Source: an uncultured Granulosicoccaceae bacterium
Lineage (GTDB): Bacteria; Pseudomonadota; Gammaproteobacteria; CALCKW01
Assembly: GCA_937941555.1 (NCBI GenBank)
Contig: CALDHJ010000595.1
Span: forward strand, 1 to 7,021
DNA length: 7,021 nucleotides
Direction of reading: 5' to 3'
Shown here: positions 6,417-7,021 of the stretch, in pieces
Numbering within the stretch: position 1 is the stretch's first letter
Layout of the letters: every line of letters begins with the position of its first letter
Notes under the pieces: model-generated
The model's database searches: none
Told to the model about the DNA's origin: nothing
Seen by the model: only the letters and a program-made list of their open reading frames with translations
Translations under genes and position numbers: made by a program

Positions 6417-6470
6417 CCAGAGGGCAACATTGCCGGACACTTGTTTGTAGATCCCTGGTCGGCTGATTAT

Positions 6471-7021
6471 TCAGTCAGCAGAAAAGCGCTGCGCGAGCCA
6501 ACCCAGGGTGTCGACAAAACTGTCGGCGAGCACACTGCTGTGTGTCGCGCCCTCGTAGTGGCGAGTTTCGGGGTCAACGTCGGTCGCGCTCACCGCCGAC
6601 AACTGCGCCACCAACGCCGTGGTTGATGCGGGCAGAACGGTGGTGTCCGCCGTTCCCTGCGCGATCAGCACTGGCGCCACCATGGCGCGCGACCCCGGCT
6701 CCAAGGCCTCGAGATAGGCTGCGACCTGAGGCAGCTCCACTGCCGTGTCGGCGATCACGCTGTCGACGCTGCCGTTGGCACCGAGCACAGTCGGCACCGA
6801 CGCACTCAGCGACTGCACGATTGCCGGCAGGCAATCGGTCTCGACCTGGGCTTGCAGCGCCGCGCCATCCGGTCCGTAGGCTAAGCTGACGTCGAAGCCA
6901 TCGGACACGGCCGCGGTGCCATGCAGAATCAGCGCACTGAACGACAGCCCCTGCACCGCGGCTGCAGCACGTGATGCAAAGGGTGCCTGCGGGTTGTTCA
7001 CGACCAGTCGACCGGCAACCC
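6471..7021 (-). CDS. Alpha/beta hydrolase, secretory lipase (LIP)-like, C-terminal part (5' end outside window)
   Basis: The frame is open through the right edge (…VAGRLVVNNPQAPF…). The GTG at 7001 is therefore probably internal, and the N-terminal part with the nucleophile Ser and any signal peptide lies beyond the window. What remains, about 183 residues, is the second half of an alpha/beta hydrolase. 'LILHGTAAVSDGFDVSLAYGPDG' is followed by a lid-like variable region, then 'APVLIAQGTADTTVLPASTTALVAQL'. The Asp codon at 6645-6647 is the likely catalytic acid. 'YEGATHSSVLADSF' carries the likely catalytic His, codon 6540-6542. The pattern is that of secretory lipases and related esterases that leave the cytoplasm, but export cannot be checked here. 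The Ala/Val/Ser-rich, Lys-free composition fits an exported protein. Confidence 0.82.
   Translation of the reverse strand, partial: VAGRLVVNNPQAPFASRAAAAVQGLSFSALILHGTAAVSDGFDVSLAYGPDGAALQAQVETDCLPAIVQSLSASVPTVLGANGSVDSVIADTAVELPQVAAYLEALEPGSRAMVAPVLIAQGTADTTVLPASTTALVAQLSAVSATDVDPETRHYEGATHSSVLADSFVDTLGWLAQRFSAD

Noticed and set aside
6421..6479. Possible bidirectional terminator between the orphan gene and the hydrolase gene (GGCAA-CA-TTGCC at 6423-6434; CTGA-TTAT-TCAG at 6463-6474)
   Set aside because: Both stems are only 4-5 base pairs and neither is followed by a T-run. They may be chance palindromes, although the convergent position fits.

Overview
The window looks like chromosomal DNA of a GC-rich proteobacterium, possibly a free-living or marine gammaproteobacterium. 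That guess rests only on base composition, dense gene packing and the kinds of genes present; no marker gene fixes the taxonomy. It holds eight protein genes, two of them cut by the window edges. No RNA gene, CRISPR array, transposase or integrase was seen, and no stretch over 300 bases lacks a gene.

Left part (1-2515): the C-terminal half of a LacI-family repressor runs in from the left edge. It is followed on the same strand by a stand-alone protein with two pyridoxamine-phosphate-oxidase-like barrels. A LysR-family regulator converges on that gene from the right. The short space between their 3' ends carries three tandem copies of a 14-base, self-complementary unit, the last of which contains the LysR stop codon.

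Middle part (2666-5840): a small four-helix membrane protein (DUF1772-like) and a 595-residue acyl-CoA dehydrogenase are transcribed divergently from a 127-base region. That region has two operator-like or hairpin-like inverted repeats. A TauE/SafE-family anion exporter follows the dehydrogenase after 57 bases and is probably co-transcribed with it. The dehydrogenase has the long C-terminal extension found in DmdC-type enzymes. A link between acyl-CoA oxidation and sulfur-anion export is therefore possible but unproven.

Right part (5841-7021): a 153-residue protein with three predicted membrane helices, which I do not recognise, sits in a distinctly AT-richer patch. Several AGTG/CACT inverted repeats lie upstream of it, and it may have been acquired separately. 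The window ends in the C-terminal part of a probably secreted alpha/beta hydrolase (secretory lipase type) on the minus strand.

Most of the window is ordinary metabolic and regulatory content. The points most worth a second look are the orphan membrane gene with its upstream repeats, the triple tandem palindromic repeat, and the structured divergent promoter region.
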